A stretch of 64,000 nucleotides of DNA from the NCBI RefSeq assembly GCF_964340395.1, contig NC_135558.1, positions 21,933,064 through 21,997,063 of the forward strand. Direction: 5' to 3'. The notes under the pieces were generated by a model, which was not told the DNA's origin, made no database searches, and saw only the letters and a list, made by a program, of their open reading frames with translations. Source of the DNA: Glandiceps talaboti. Its lineage: Eukaryota; Hemichordata; Enteropneusta; Spengelidae. Below, in pieces: positions 40,551-54,900 of this stretch. Made by a program: the position numbers and the translations under genes. Position 1 is the stretch's first letter. Every line of letters begins with the position of its first letter.

Positions 40551-42589
40551 TCCTATCTAAAGATAACTGTTGAAAAGTGTAATTGCAGATTGTGCGCAAA
40601 ATAACCTCATTAACTCATCAAAATAGACTATTCGTCTAGGTAAATGTATAGCAATGATATCATCGTGATTGCATAAGGGGATAGATTCGGAAATGATACT
40701 AAAAATCACTGACACTCTGGCAAGCAAAAGCTTCCACCCGTTTCCATGGTTTCGTAATCAGTGCCTGCGTAGATAGTTTTTCCAACTTTGATAAATGACA
40801 CGAAATGTGGGGTTTCTATTCATGAAATTATACGAGAACCAATTGGTTATCCTTCACATTGACGTGAATTAGGTTTAAGTTAGAATCCCTTTAAGTAATC
40901 GTATGTTAATAACTGAACTATTGCTTACATTCAGAAATGCTAATATTACATACATATTATTTAAAGTCAGGTTTATCTACTATATACTGAAGGACAGAGA
41001 AAACAAAATACAAAACTAAGAGAAAACTGGTGAATGATGTATGACCTTAAATTGTTAGAGAGATCCGTAAATGTAATATTGTGTGAACGCTAGCTTTCAA
41101 TATTAATAAAGAGTGTCGAACTGTGACGCCGAATAGTGAAGAATTGCAACATATTCATCAAGCAGTGTTATCCTTCCCCTCAGACCTTTGAGTGGTGCTG
41201 AAAACAAGGAAATGCAACAGAGACAGAGTCCACAGTTTGATACTCGGGGGCGTGATCAAACATGAACGACATTAACTAGCTGCTTTCAATACAGAGATCA
41301 AAGAATGACATCGACTGTCGGACAGGAAGAATGAAGTACCTGTTCAATTAATTTGAACTAGACATCACAACAGAGTACGCTCCTATTGCTAAACTACAAG
41401 AAATGTTAATGGTGTACGTCATTTATAAATGTCTATCCAAGAATCTCGACTTATGTACCTTATTAAGGCATATCCTAATGAATATGACTTTTGCTTAGAG
41501 ATGATGTAATGATTAGACGCTATTTCAGCTTGCAGTTTTCAAATAATGTGAACATCATCCGGCTTGGCAACCTTCAAAGAGATGTGGTTGACAAGTACAT
41601 TGACATACAAGACTTAAGTACAGTATTCATTGCAACCCACCAATTATTCCCATAACAAAACGTGTTTATACATGAAATATTGGCAAACTATCTCTAAATC
41701 CATTTTATTTCAATTTGAAATTTGATATCACTCTTGGCTATTTGAGGAAAACACATGGATGCTCCAGTCGATATCCATCGTCAAAATTAGAGGATAATAC
41801 GTATATCGATGATCTTGCTAAAATGTAATTTTAAAACCTCTTTGAGAGTACTTGTCATATGGGCGAAGCTAGTCAAGTTCGTTCTTTAATTGTATGACCA
41901 ATAAAGGACACGGAAAAAACCAATTGCTCGGAAAGTCGTATCTTGGTCATTAGTCTAACACGTGATCTTTCGTTAGGAACAATTATATATCTTACAAGAT
42001 ATTATTACTATTCAAGGCCCAAGGATACGAAGAGACCAACGTATGTCAACCCTGTCTGTCTTCCCATAGGACATAGACAGACACTGCAAGGCTTACCTGA
42101 CATTTTGAAAGTCGGGATATTTCCAGTGAAGAAACGTAATTAGTGATATATGCATGCCATTCTGTGAGCTACACTTCGTTGTTCGAATCATAGAATTCTT
42201 TTATTTAAATTAAAAAACCTGATAACCTACATGATAGCAATCTAGACAATGGATATACGAGAAAGAAATGACTACCATAGTAAGGTAATAATGCAGAAAT
42301 CTGTTCAAAACAAGCTTTTCAAATTCCTTTGACGCAAGCAGCGACCACGAAAACAGGGTAATTATATCACTGTGATATAAAGATGCAAAGTAAAGATACA
42401 ACATTATTTTCCTATATGGATAGCATAGTGCTAAAGTACGGATACACAAGTTGTCTGAGCAGGTACACACGCATAACATAATGGAATAAGTTAGCAAAAT
42501 ATTAAGTTTTATAATGTAGTGATATATTTTATAAATTCCTAAATATGCATTTTGTAAACAAGCTTTTATGAAAACTATTATTATTATAA
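40551..42589. other. Non-coding stretch, no gene recognised
   Basis: AT-rich sequence. The 66-codon frame at 41943-42143 has no recognised domain. Confidence 0.45.
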
Positions 42590-43530
42590 TTCTTTAGAAT
42601 AATAATAATTAAATAATATTATGTAATAATAATGATAATTTTAATAATAATCAAGTATATTTGAATATTGCCCACCTACGTGGAGTTTAAAAAGGGTCAT
42701 TTTATGAACATCAATTGCCTTTGTAACAAAAATCACCATAATATGCTGATTATTGTTCTAAAATTTCACATAAAACATTAAAAAAAGTAAAATTTCATAA
42801 AATAATGGATTGTTTTTAGCATGTAGGAATCATTGATATCTGTTGTAACACACATTGTGTAAAATAGGATACCCTTTTCCATGGAAATGTACACGAGGCT
42901 TAAAAATGTCGTTTGGTTAAATACATATGCATCTGACAAATGACGTACAAATTAAATAATAATCAGGTTTATTTGCATACTGCCTACCCTACATATGAGA
43001 GTTTGTTATGCTGATAAAAAAGGGGCCATAGTAACCAGAATCACCATATCATGTATATGTTTTGCAAAATTAAACATAAAACATTTAAAAATTAAAATTT
43101 TGGAAAACACTTTCTTGCTTTGGCATGTATGAGTTGTTGATATCAGTTGAACACAAATTGTCTAAAATAGGAGAGCTATTTCCATAGAAACATAAAGGAC
43201 ATTTAACAATGTCACGTTTGGGTCAAATATATTTCTTAGAATAATAACATTTTTACCTAGTATCCAATAAAAACAAGAACATTTTGTTATGCTGAGTTCT
43301 AAAAAGTAGTCACTTTGTAAACATCCGTTGTCATGGGAACCAATATCACATTATTATGGATGTTTCAAAATTTAGACAAAAAAATGAAAAATATAGGAAA
43401 AGATTTGCTTGCTTTTGGCGTGTTTGATTCAGTACGTACCATCTGTAGTAACACAAATTGTCTAAAATAGGGTAGCTTTTTCCATGGAAACATACAGTAG
43501 GCTTTAAAATGTCATGTTTTGGTCTTTTGT
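42590..43530. repeat. Dispersed repeat of three ~305-bp degenerate units
   Basis: Units begin near 42620, 42940 and 43240. Each carries AATCACCATAATATG-like, TTTTAGCATGTATGA-like, ACACAAATTGTCTAAAATAG and TTTCCATGGAAACATA blocks. The same units occur at 62940-63404, in the same orientation. Confidence 0.85.
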
Positions 43531-45790
43531 TCTGGCTTTTGAAAACAACAACGACGAAATTAAATTAAAAACCATGAAAATTGCTCTCTATTAGAAAAAA
43601 TATTGTTGTTAATATTGCTAAATAAAATTTATTTTGTATCCAAATCACCCAGAAACAAAATATTCGTCAATTGATCAGTTTGGAAGTCAAATAGCTTTCT
43701 TAAGCAATTGCAATGAGCTGTCTATCTGTCTTGATCGTCGATCCTCATCAGAATGACAAATGTTATGGAATATGCCATAAATATGATGTAGCATGTTAAA
43801 AGTTCAAAATCGTTTGAAATCTCGACGGTGGGGAGATAGCCCTACTGCATTGAGTAAGGACCAACTGTTTCCCATATGGACCAACAGCTTTTGCTTACGA
43901 CCAACACTCATTTTGCGTTAATTTCACACATTACTTCTAAGTCCAGTTTTACAGTTACTGGGTTATGCTGATTTACTGATTACAACCTCGGTTACAATGG
44001 GCCCTGGCTATCTAACTTACTGGGGAATCATACTACTTACGAAGATGGGGCTTGGGCTCACCTGAGACACCTTTTCTAATATTCTAGATGCTTTGAAATA
44101 AATAGAGAATATACTTTATAAAGATGTACAATTTAACACAAGTAAAAGTCAATATGAAACATTAATCATGTTTGTTCGCAACATGTTCTTCTGACTTTTA
44201 TAATTTGTTAATATTGCAATGTATGTAGACTTGTTGCACAGTGCTTATATATAATTTCGTAATACATTTAGCTTTCTATAACAACTTAACGGTGTGCATC
44301 TTAACATCGTCCTTCCGAATACAGATGGTATGAAACATTCTTGTGTTCATTTCAAGGAGGGGACGTGATATTTATTTAGAAGGCAAGGGCGAAGGTGGGG
44401 GGTATTCCGCGAAAAAGATTTGCCCCAAATAATTTCTTGTCATCTCGCCTGACACTTGACCGGCGATTCCTATTTCAAATTTAACAACTAACATGTACAG
44501 TATGTTTGTGTGTAACCATGGTGACTAAATTCGTCTCATGATTTGTTGAAATTATCTATATCAAAGCAATTCTAAAACTCTAAAATCGACAGAATATATG
44601 ATAATTTTGATATTATTAAAATTAAAAATACTCCGACAAAATTTCGACTATCGTCTGCTTCAACTTCAATTTCTTCTACAAGTGACAACGCGATGTACGT
44701 ACGTACGTACGTACTTCCGAGTCCCAGTGCTGAGGTATGCTAAATTCAAACGATAATGAACCTGGATATAACTGGGGATAGGTACCATTCACGGTATCTT
44801 CCATCAGTCTTGAGTCTTCCTATGTGACTGATGTGGTAGACGATGGGGCCTGTAATGTGTACGCGCGCGCTGGGCAAATGACATTTAAAAATCTCCAATG
44901 TAACAGAATGTAACAATTTGACCTATGTCACGTGCACTGCTCTATTAAGTATGTGGTGTGGTACACACATCACATACAAGTGTGATGCACAACGATACAA
45001 ACTCACTAGCAGTAGCATATTGTTTACATGAACGAGGAGAAATAATCATTACAGTAAGTTGCTAAAATCCATGAATATCTGAAAACATCGATGAAATTAA
45101 GGACATTGCAAATATTTTGAATTCAGCACTTCTTGCGTGATCGTGATGCAAGTTGTGCAGACCATGGAAGTAAGGCTTATACATAGCCAACATGATCAAG
45201 CATTCAATTAGTCGATGTCATGAAGATGGGCTTTTTACTACAAACATATGGGAAAATGTATAGCGTTGCACAGTAGAGGAAACAATAATATCATGTGTAT
45301 ACCCTTGACAAACACCAACATCATGAACATGCATGGACAAATTGCTGGAAGGATTGCGAGATACACATAATCTAGTTATATTTTATTTATATTATAGCAT
45401 TACCAATTCCAGTGAATTTTGTGACGTCATCGCTGTACATTATTCCTGATAATGTACTCCGTTATTGGGGCATCGAGGCCCTGGAACGAGCATAACAATA
45501 CAAGCTTATTGTTCTGTTTCTTCATACGACTAGGTATTTTTTTCGAAATGTATGTTGTTACTTATGATTGTCATTTCCACTGTTTAAAAATACAACGCAT
45601 TCATGAAACAAATTTGAGTTCACAGCAGTTCACTGAAGTGTATATGTGTGTGTATGTGTACGTACGTGTGTCGCTATGTATTCAGCTTCCGGGCCGAACA
45701 TGGCAGACGATGTTCAGCGCTGTGTATATTATACGTTGTTTTGCGTTTCTCGATCTACAAATTCACTGGAATTGGCAAAACTATAAAATA
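43531..45790. other. Non-coding stretch with a short (ACGT)n run
   Basis: GTACGTACGTACGTACGTAC lies at about 44696-44716. 45452-45937 has a 161-codon frame, but its last third runs through the palindrome at 45795 and no domain is visible. Confidence 0.5.
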
Positions 45791-45794
45791 ATAA

Positions 45795-45932
45795 CAATAA
45801 TGTACGTCCTCCTAGTCCATAATGGACTCAAGCAAACTTTGCACTCCATAATGGGCTCGGCTGTCGCCTCGCCCATTATGTCGTTCAAAGTTTGCTCTCG
45901 TCCATTATGGGCTGGGAGGGCGTACATTATTG
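45795..45932. mobile_element. 138-bp near-palindrome (foldback element)
   Basis: CAATAATGTACGTCCTCCTA and the following GTCCATAATGGACTC, AGCAAACTTTG and CCATAATGGGC are repeated inverted to CGTACATTATTG at 45932 with few mismatches. The centre is near 45863. Each half itself contains two CCATAATGG-type palindromes. CG content is higher than the flanks. Confidence 0.88.
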
Positions 45933-45939
45933 TTTAAAT

Positions 45940-47235
45940 ATTAAGACCCTTCGCTTGTAATAATAACAAAAATAATAATAATATTGTTATTGCTATCATT
46001 ATTATATCATTTATTATCTCTTTGCGTATTTTCGGTGATGTATCTTTATTATTTAAGTGTTTGAGAGAATTCGGCATTATCGGTGGAAGTACGCTTAAAT
46101 GTAACCTGACCCCTTTTAACTTTTGCCTTGAATAATATTCGATGTAATATCGGAGATTATAAACGACCTGACTGTTCGTTGCAGTATGTACAGCTATCAT
46201 TCACTACTTCGTCTTGATCACTTTATTGGAAATACGGAAACGTAAGGTAGCATTTCATCTTATTAGCCTGTTTAATTTACTTTTATCGACACTGTAGTGA
46301 AGTATACATATGACATGAAAGGATGGCATATCGAAACCCGATGAATTACCGTAAAAGGGTCATACCATGGTGCATGACTATAAGAATTCAAGAGATCAAT
46401 TGAAGCCGGCTAATAACTCATATATATTGGTAGAATAACCTTGTTAATCGAATTCAAGCAATCTCCTCTGCATGTACTGATTTATGGAACCATTACGCTA
46501 GTGTAAATTTTAAGAAATCAAACACTGGATGAGTAAAATAACTCATATACAATAATTGACATTCAAATATTTGCTTATGCTTATAATGTAAATAGTGCTT
46601 CATATATGTGTGAGTGTGTGGAAATATATATTATTTGCATTGTTGGGTTGGCATGAATACGTACGTACCTATCTTAGTCATTTATGTTTGACTTGGTAAA
46701 AGACCGATTTCTCTTTATGTGTAAGCTAATACATGTTATATCGCACATGGCAGGATAATTCATACCCCTGCCCGAAGCAACTTATAGTTAATAAAGCTTT
46801 CATCTGATGAGCCTTCATCATCGACGCCTTTATGTCGAGAAGAGCTATTTAAGAGGAAAATATATTATATTTGACGCGCTAACATCAAAGTAATACTACC
46901 CTTTGTAATGTTACGATAGCGGAAGTAAAGGAAAGATGCCACGCATGTCCAGATTCCACAAATAACAAACTACTGATATAACCCAATATTTATACAAATG
47001 TCTACTTTTGCTTTAATAAGAGATACCCATTAATAGTGAATGAATAAGACGGAAGCTCTACCTCCATGGAAACACACCATATAGATTAACGAAGTTAGAC
47101 CACGAACATTCACGATAACTATATAACCAATAGAATATACTAAATGATGACAAATAGGTGGTTGTAACATTATGAAATATATTTGAAACATTTTGTAAAG
47201 TAGACGATATAACCTGAAACGAAACATTCATTGCA
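45940..47235. other. Non-coding stretch, no gene recognised
   Basis: AT-rich, with no repeat structure or coding motif that I can support. Confidence 0.45.
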
Positions 47236-47236
47236 A

Positions 47237-47237
<1 letters not shown>

Positions 47238-47303
<66 letters not shown>
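47238..47303. repeat. (CA)n microsatellite
   Basis: About 32 uninterrupted CA dinucleotides. Confidence 0.98.
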
Positions 47304-47306
<3 letters not shown>

Positions 47307-48067
47307 TGCAAACATGAAGCACGTGAATATGTGGTATTATTCATACAGATTTCTGTAAAAAAAGAAGAAGCTATATGATGTATATTCGAAGGTTTCGTAC
47401 TCGAAAAATCGACAGAATTTCCGACCCATTGAAATGTTTTCGAAAATGGATATATAGTTGCTTTTGTGCGTGGATGGATTATTATCATGTTGTCATAGGG
47501 GATTAACACGCGATAGGCAATATTGCCACGTTTTATCATTTCCTCCATATACATTGTTTTTATACTCAATATCAGATTGAAACACACCATGAATTTCTTA
47601 CGCAAATCAATGAAATGAAAAAATTAATGGTATTAATCTCACTTTACATGCCAGAGGTCTAAAATGCTTTCAATAAAATGGGATTCGCTTTAAAATATGC
47701 TCAATGATCGAGAGAGAAAAGCCGTTACATCCCATATGTTATGTATAAACTATGCCATAAATGGTACATTGAAACATTCTCTTTGTTATCAACAAGGGGT
47801 AACTCTGAATGCTAACTACAGATGGTAAAGCACTAGAGACAGCCGTGGTGAATATCAAGATAAATAGCTCTAATTGAGCAAATGAAACGGGATATCCAAG
47901 TTTATGAATAAACATTACCTATTAAACACATTTCTTAGAGAAAACAACATGATACCCAACCAAATACAACATAACTTACAGATCATCTTACTAGCAAATC
48001 CTGTTGACCGAACAACACATACATATATGGATCTCGTATTGTAAGAAAATAAGGGAGTCCTGTAAAG

Positions 48068-48105
48068 GGCGAGGGTTGGGGGTGGGGGGTGGGTGGAGGT
48101 GGTTC
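48068..48105 (+). other. G-quadruplex-type tract
   Basis: GGG-TT-GGGGG-T-GGGGGG-T-GGG satisfies the four-run G-quadruplex pattern with loops of two, one and one bases. Further G tracts follow at 48537-48552 and 48894-48907. Confidence 0.8.
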
Positions 48106-48261
48106 ACGTTTTACAAATCGGTTCTTCTTAGAAGCGCCACATTTTGAGTTGACTCATTGTATTTGCCTAACTTAGCATTATTTTGTGATTTTGGCATCCC
48201 ATCACTGCCACCAGTTGTACATTCCACTGCTACTAAATCGGTTAGGGTCCATTGGGCATTA

Positions 48262-48310
48262 TGTAACGTTAAACGGGCATTATGTTACCTTGAATGGGCA
48301 TTATGTAAAA
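48262..48310. repeat. About 24-bp repeat, three copies (GGGCATTATGTAACGTTAAA type)
   Basis: GGGCATTATGTAAC, GGGCATTATGTTAC and GGGCATTATGTAAA recur at 23-25-bp spacing. A looser first copy is at about 48255. Confidence 0.75.
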
Positions 48311-48450
48311 CATAGTCAGGTATATAAAGGATTGGAACACAAATAAGGAATTTAGTAATTAAGCTGAAAATAATGTCCTTGCCCCATGTTAACACATAGG
48401 GCCTATCGCTGCACGCTTAGTGATAGCCAAAGACAAGTAAGAGATTCACC

Positions 48451-48483
48451 GTTCCCTGGCCACGGTGGCAGTGGCCAGGGAAC
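48451..48483. repeat. GC-rich perfect hairpin, 13-bp stem and 7-nt loop
   Basis: GTTCCCTGGCCAC at 48451-48463 pairs exactly with GTGGCCAGGGAAC at 48471-48483, loop GGTGGCA. There is no T-run after it and no bacterial context, so terminator function is not implied. Confidence 0.9.
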
Positions 48484-48516
48484 ATAACTAAATTGATGGG
48501 GCACTATGGTAACAAG

Positions 48517-48521
48517 TGTGT

Positions 48522-48552
<31 letters not shown>

Positions 48553-48600
48553 TTCTAAAGTGTTGTGTATGTATGTGTGTGTGTGTGTGTGCGCGCGCTT
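48517..48600. repeat. (TG)n with a 16-base G run and (GC)n
   Basis: GTGTGTGTGTGTGTGTG runs into about 16 Gs, then after 20 bases more GT repeats and GCGCGCGC. Confidence 0.95.
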
Positions 48601-48604
48601 ATGC

Positions 48605-50664
48605 TATGCTATGTTGTGTATGAAATCACGAGTAATGATAAGAAAACTTGCAGTGAAACAAACTAATTAGTTGTATTGGTTAAGAGATGAAACAGATCAT
48701 ATTAGAAATGGGGCACATTTTTGTATAAATCTGAACTCTTATAAGCTCTTTCAACAAAGATGTAGTACTAGTAAGTGGAAAGTACCTGATTGTTATAACC
48801 ATGTAATGTATTGTAAGAGAACTAATTCCATTCATTGATGATATTCATGCAGTTGAAAGAACCCAATAAATAGGTTTTCAGTTTAAAAAATTCGGGGGGG
48901 GGGGGGGTCATACAGGGTCACATCTAGGACAGCTGAATTTTATCGTGGTCATTTTTCGCAAATTCCACTGTTTCTCAAAAGGTGCAGCTTTAAGTTAAAC
49001 CATCATTTCGGCACCTGAACTCTCATGGCCTTGAAGCCGACTCAGATCAAAGATCGTTTACATGTAAACACATACTGTCTCGTACGTGTTGTCTACCGAC
49101 ACTAATTGGGTGACACTCAATAAAATGTCACTGAAATGAACAAATGGTACATTCTAATTCCCAATTACTGAATTCCAATCGAAATGAAAGTGGTCTAATA
49201 TTTTCGTACACATCGAACTTACAGAGATCGGATGAGAAGAGCTTCAGGAGAAGACTAACAACGTTATGTAATAACAATTAACATATGGTTCAATGTGGGC
49301 GAGTCCACTGTTCATGGATGTGTGGGCCGTGACTTAGTCTTGGAAATGTCCGTTTTTACGTGTACATGTACTCCAAGAGCTATGCTTTTAAAAGCCGTTA
49401 TGTCTATGATTTGCCTTTTTAAAGAAAAAATACAGAAGTCAGATTTTCCATCTCTACTTAAGTAGCGAACGCTCAGTCCTTCCCCTTCCTTTAGTTACCT
49501 GTAATAGTTCAGACGTATCGTGTGTCCTTACAGTACATTCTATGACGTTTCCAAATCTTCGCGAAAGTAGACCTACAAAGTCGTTGCAGCAGAAAGTTTT
49601 GTCGGGTAACTATCCCTCTTGAAAACCGTGTTCTCGGTTTATTTTATTTTCTTTTGGGTTCATTACCATCCACACATTGACATGAAGCAGTTTTGCCTTC
49701 TTTCAAAAAACGCCCATGCTCACTGATCAGAAGCCCTATCCACTGAAGTCCCATCCAACGTAGAGTTGTCTCCTATAATGTTTTTGTTATCTTTTATTTT
49801 TTTGTGAATCTCATGCTCAAGAGAACTATGGCTAGACATGTCATACAGGGTGAGTTTTTTTTGATGAGGGAATGTGAAGAGTTGACTGTACTGTGCTGTG
49901 TTTGGCAATGCAGTAATTTTCCAGGTAGACACAACCATTAGTGTTGCGTCTTTTAACGGTGATTGCGACAGGACGTACACGTTATGTATCAAAATAAAAA
50001 CAATCAACTCTCAGTACCTTGGAAAACAAAATATACAATCGGACTATGCATTGTTTTTCCACAAAATTTACCGTCATATTGAAGATATTTTACGAAGCTA
50101 ACTTGCCTTCTTTATTAGTTGAAACACCATTTTTCAAAGCATTTTATATTTCCGTCTTTTCACTTTGATCATGGCCACACGTACCCATGGGGAAACTCTG
50201 GTAAATTAATCGCGGAAGACCGGTAACATTTACCGGCTTAACGGCCTTAAAAACACTGGGCACAAATGTCCTTACGTCCAATGTCAGCATCGTAATAGGG
50301 CAGTTCTACTGGCATGGTACACTTTAGGTCCGGTCAGACAGCAATGGCGTCACGAACGTCATTAAATATCCCTATTTCTCACGAAACTTCATCATTTTCA
50401 CTATTTTATCAATATTTTTCTCGATTAAGTAAACAAAAGTTTAGGGTCGGCAGTGATAATTCGCCGATTCGTCTCATTAGGTTCGAATAAGCTGTTTCCT
50501 TGCCAGATTGCTTTATACATCAATATTCAAAGAATGTCAAAAGTGTTGGGAATTTCGAACAAACGCAAGTGTTGATCGACAGGAGTCATGTGTCCATCTC
50601 CATGCAGATATAAATGTAGATACTCGAGGACAACAGTCGCAAATGTGAGTGCTTATAGAAAAGA
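48605..50664. other. Non-coding stretch, no gene recognised
   Basis: Apart from a G run at 48894 and short overlapping opposite-strand frames at 49720-50100, no structure is seen. Confidence 0.45.
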
Positions 50665-51779
50665 GAGCGCCAATAGCGTTGTAGTACAACTGTATAGTTA
50701 AAAAAATAAATATGTATCCACATGCTGATACATGCTAGGTATAGGTGTTCATTTGCTGAATGTTTATCCAGTTGCCTATCCAGCCCTGTTGTTATTTTTG
50801 CAATATACGCGATCATTTGGCTGTTGCTATGGGCCTAGTCATGTTGCTAGACATATTTGAATACATTTTTTGAATGTTCGTTCACTTGTCTATGAATTCC
50901 TGATGCTATCTTTGTGATATACATCATCATATGGCTGTTGCTATGTGCGTGGTCATGTTGCTAAGTATATTTGCACACATTTTTTGAATATCTATTCATT
51001 TGTCTATTAATCCTTGTTATCTTTGCAATATATGTGACCATTTGGCTGTTGCTATGGGAATGGTCTTGTTACTAGGCACATTTACATACATATTTTGAAT
51101 GTGTATCTACTTGTCTATTAATCATTGCAATATATACGATTTTTGGCTGTGCTATGGGGGTGGTCTTGTTGCTAGGCATATTACACACACCTTTTGAATG
51201 TTTTCACTTGCCTAAGAATCCCTGCTGTTATCTTTGTGAAATACATCATCGCTTGCTTGTTGCTAAGGGCGTGGTCATGGTTGCCAATTGTGTCACATGT
51301 TTTGAACAAAATCTGCAGAATAACACTTCTAGGAACATCTCATCAAAGTTCAGTCTCATTGACCAAGTACATTTTGAGATACAATTTTTTGACCAAAATT
51401 CACATTTTTACACCTAATGTGCATATCGCTGATGAGATCATTATATGCTTTACATTCCTTCATCTATACACCCCCAAATGCATCCTCATTAAATAGATTT
51501 TTGACCAAAAAGACACATTTTAGCCCTAATTTGTATATTACTGATGGAATCATCACATCATGAACAAATCTTAATCTACACACCACTAAGAACGTTCCCA
51601 CCAAATTTCACACCAATCTCTCAGTAGTTTTTGAATTTAAGTTTTTTGACCAAAAATGACATTTTGAACCATATTACACACCTGTGATGCGATTATTTTG
51701 GTTTGAACACTTACAGACACCATAAGTAATGTCCCCACCAAATACCAAGGCAATCGGTCTGGCGGTTTTTGAGTTTAAG

Positions 51780-51828
<49 letters not shown>

Positions 51829-51975
51829 GACAGACAGACAGACAGACAGTCAGTCAGTCAGTCAGACAGACAGACAGACAGACAGACAGACAGTCAGACA
51901 GACAGACAGACAGACGGACAGACACAGCACCATGTCTATACCACTACTGAACCTTATCAGTTCAGTTGTGCTAAA
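50665..51975. mobile_element. CA/CAGA-ended repeat element, copy 2
   Basis: Begins GCGCCAATAGCGTTGTAGTA plus CAACTG and ends ACTGAACCTTATCAGTTCAG plus TTGTGCTAAAAA. The interior has at least five decayed units of about 115 bp with GGCTGTTGCTATGGGCGTGG variants and (T)TTGAATGTTTATTC. TTTTTGACCAAAA units, AATCGGTCTGGCGGTTTTTG, 21 CA dinucleotides and CAGA/CAGT repeats follow. Same architecture and order as copy 1. Confidence 0.9.
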
Positions 51976-54900
51976 AAATAAGTTGTAGAAGATTTACAAA
52001 CAGGCTACCTTATTTGGTTATCATTCGTATCATGCACCTCTCGCCAATGCTGGAGGTCTTAGCTCATTTAAAGTAAAATGGCATCGCTCGTACTCGAAAC
52101 TGTAGTCTCTCCGATTATCAATTCAAGTATAGAACAGTTGACGGTATACAATTTGCAAAAGATCATTTCTTGATGTGTTCTCTTTTCATGAAACAGGGCG
52201 TAACTCCTTATTCGATAAGGAAACATAAATGTATCGATGTGATACGCCTCCATTTATTTCACGACTGCAAAGCCTGATTAAAAGCATGATTACAATATAG
52301 TAATCACATCAGCTGGCGTTAAGCCAAATACAACGTCACATACATTCAATAATACCTTGTATGACCAGGAATATCAAACGTGTTCAATGGACACTATCAA
52401 TCTACATATATATTTCAAACATTGATTGTATAACGTTGTAACGTTATTTTATACAATTTTGAATACATGACTTAAAACATTCATCTTTTCATTACAATAT
52501 TTCATATTGCCTGTTTGAAAAGAGAAATGATAGAACATATCTTTGTGTACGACAGAAAGTCATAATGATGTCGCATACATCTATGCTGGATACCAATGGA
52601 GATTTCGCATGATATGTTGACTTTCCTCTTCAGCGGGAAGGCTATTGTATTGGCAGTTTTTTTTTCTTGAAGCTATCCATCATTATGTATTCCTATCAAA
52701 TCGTAATGCTGATTCAAGAATCTGCACTGTAGAAACTGTGCGTAAATATACTTACATATTTCAATTTATTTTCCTCCGCATATATATATGGCCTTTGAGT
52801 TAAACACCATACTTGATATACAAAAATACGAGTCTGTGAAGAATGTCTCAAGTCGTACTTGTATCAATGAAATGCTATTTCGAAATGCTTGATTTTCAAA
52901 GTCAAGTGTTTAATGGTTGAATGCGACGAAATTTGAAATGCCGAAACAAGCACGTGTTGTATTTATACTTTGCTTAATATCATTCCGGTATAGATATGCT
53001 ACCTAAAATGTGAAATTGAACGTGTTGACAAAGTAACTGTGTACGTAACCTGTATATATCTATCAGTGGTCTACCAGGAAAGCGCATTTATTCAGTTAGT
53101 CGTCATCTGGTCTCCGAGACTGAAAAAATAATGTAGTACAGTATAGGCAGTAATGCAAAATGTCATGGTAACAATTACGTCGGAGTGAGTTGTCGAGACT
53201 GTTCTTAATCATGAGAAAGTCATCTTATTTTCATCATAATTGCATCAACTAAATGCAAGTTGACCTATTTTCAGCTAGTCGGTTGGTCAGTCAGTAGAAC
53301 ATTACACATTATCGGCGCACGATTATAGAGATGGCATTAGTAAACTATAACATTTCTTGACAGAGTTTGAAAATGTATAAATTCTACTGTGAACACAAAA
53401 CTAAATTATCAATTGCGTACTTTATGGACTTGATAGTAGTTCATATTATACAGCCTTCATATGCGCCATCGTTTGGGAATTTAATGTTGTTCCTTTGATG
53501 AATAGCTTGATCTGTATACAACAGCATTGCCTTTATAATGACATGTGCTACCGTTTTAGTATGAATGGCTTGATTTATTATTTCTGTAATCCAGTCGTTA
53601 CGAGATTGATTCGAGATAAGTTCTTTTCTGACTTAAATTAATCAAATCTTGAGAGCGAGCATTCTCGAGTGCAGATAATTGTGGTTCGACATGTCATCCT
53701 GGTGTAAGATACACAGGATATTAAAAAGAAGCTATAAGCTTAGTGATTAAGATATTCATTGAATAATATGACTGAACAACGATAGCAGTATGGTTAGTAT
53801 AAATGGTGTGTCAGAATAATTTTACTTTCAAATTATAAAACCGTCTTCATGAATTAACGTCACGTTTATTGTAAACCTGTCCGCCATTGCGATGTCATAG
53901 CGATGCACATTGTGACTGTCTCATTGGTATTCTATATAATTAGCTTCAAACAGGGTATATTTATATTCACTGAATGCTAAGCATTACTGTAACATCACAT
54001 ATAAAGCTACTGCATACAAATGTGTTAAAATGATTTTAAATTACAACGCATATTGAAGCCGCTACTTCATTACTGAATGCATGTATGTGTGAATGATTTG
54101 TGATGTTACCATTAAATCGCTAAGTGTGAACTATAACATTAACTTCGCAAACAACGTCATTCATTCCAATTACTGATATAAAAGTAAAAAAAATGAATGG
54201 AAACTAAAAAGCGCTATTGTTTGTTTCATGACCAAGGCAGGTTTAACTAATATAAAATGAAATAATTGCATTGGTTTAACTTTGCTTCATATAGAGAAGT
54301 CACCATGGCAGATTACTATATATAAATTTCTATGTTAGCATCAGGCACACGAAGCATGTGTACTAAAGATTACATTTATTATATAGAATAACCAACTACT
54401 GTAGCTGTCATGTGTTCACGTTACTGAGAGTTAATTTCGAAAAGTAAAAATCCCTTTCTTTTAAATCCACCCCTTTGTCATATACTGGCTGTAAATATGA
54501 TGTGTAAGTATATCTATTGATAATCAGACACACAAAAACGCTTAACATCGATGCCTACGTAAGTTCTGACACTAGAAAGCCATTAAATACTAATTATTAT
54601 GAAGAATTGTGCTAATGGTGTGCCATCTGTTTGATGAGTGTCAAAATATGCGTGAATGGCTAGACGTATGTTGTTTTCCATATCTTATGTAAGCAAGTTG
54701 AAACTGTCGGCATTATATATTTGAACATGTCTTAAGCCCATGCAATTCTATAGAATATATTCACACCATGCTATTTCCAGGTCCTCCAAAGATGCATCTG
54801 TAGTCCGTGTAACCCAGAATCGGGAAGAAATGATTAGTTTGCATTACATCGGAACAATACATAAACAGTACAGAAATGACTGTGATTAATGTCAAAGAAC

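Noticed and set aside
45452-45937. 161-residue plus-strand frame
   Set aside because: No domain, and its C-terminal part is the translated 138-bp palindrome.
48451-48483. GC hairpin as a Rho-independent terminator
   Set aside because: No following T tract, and a bacterial terminator is meaningless in this animal sequence.
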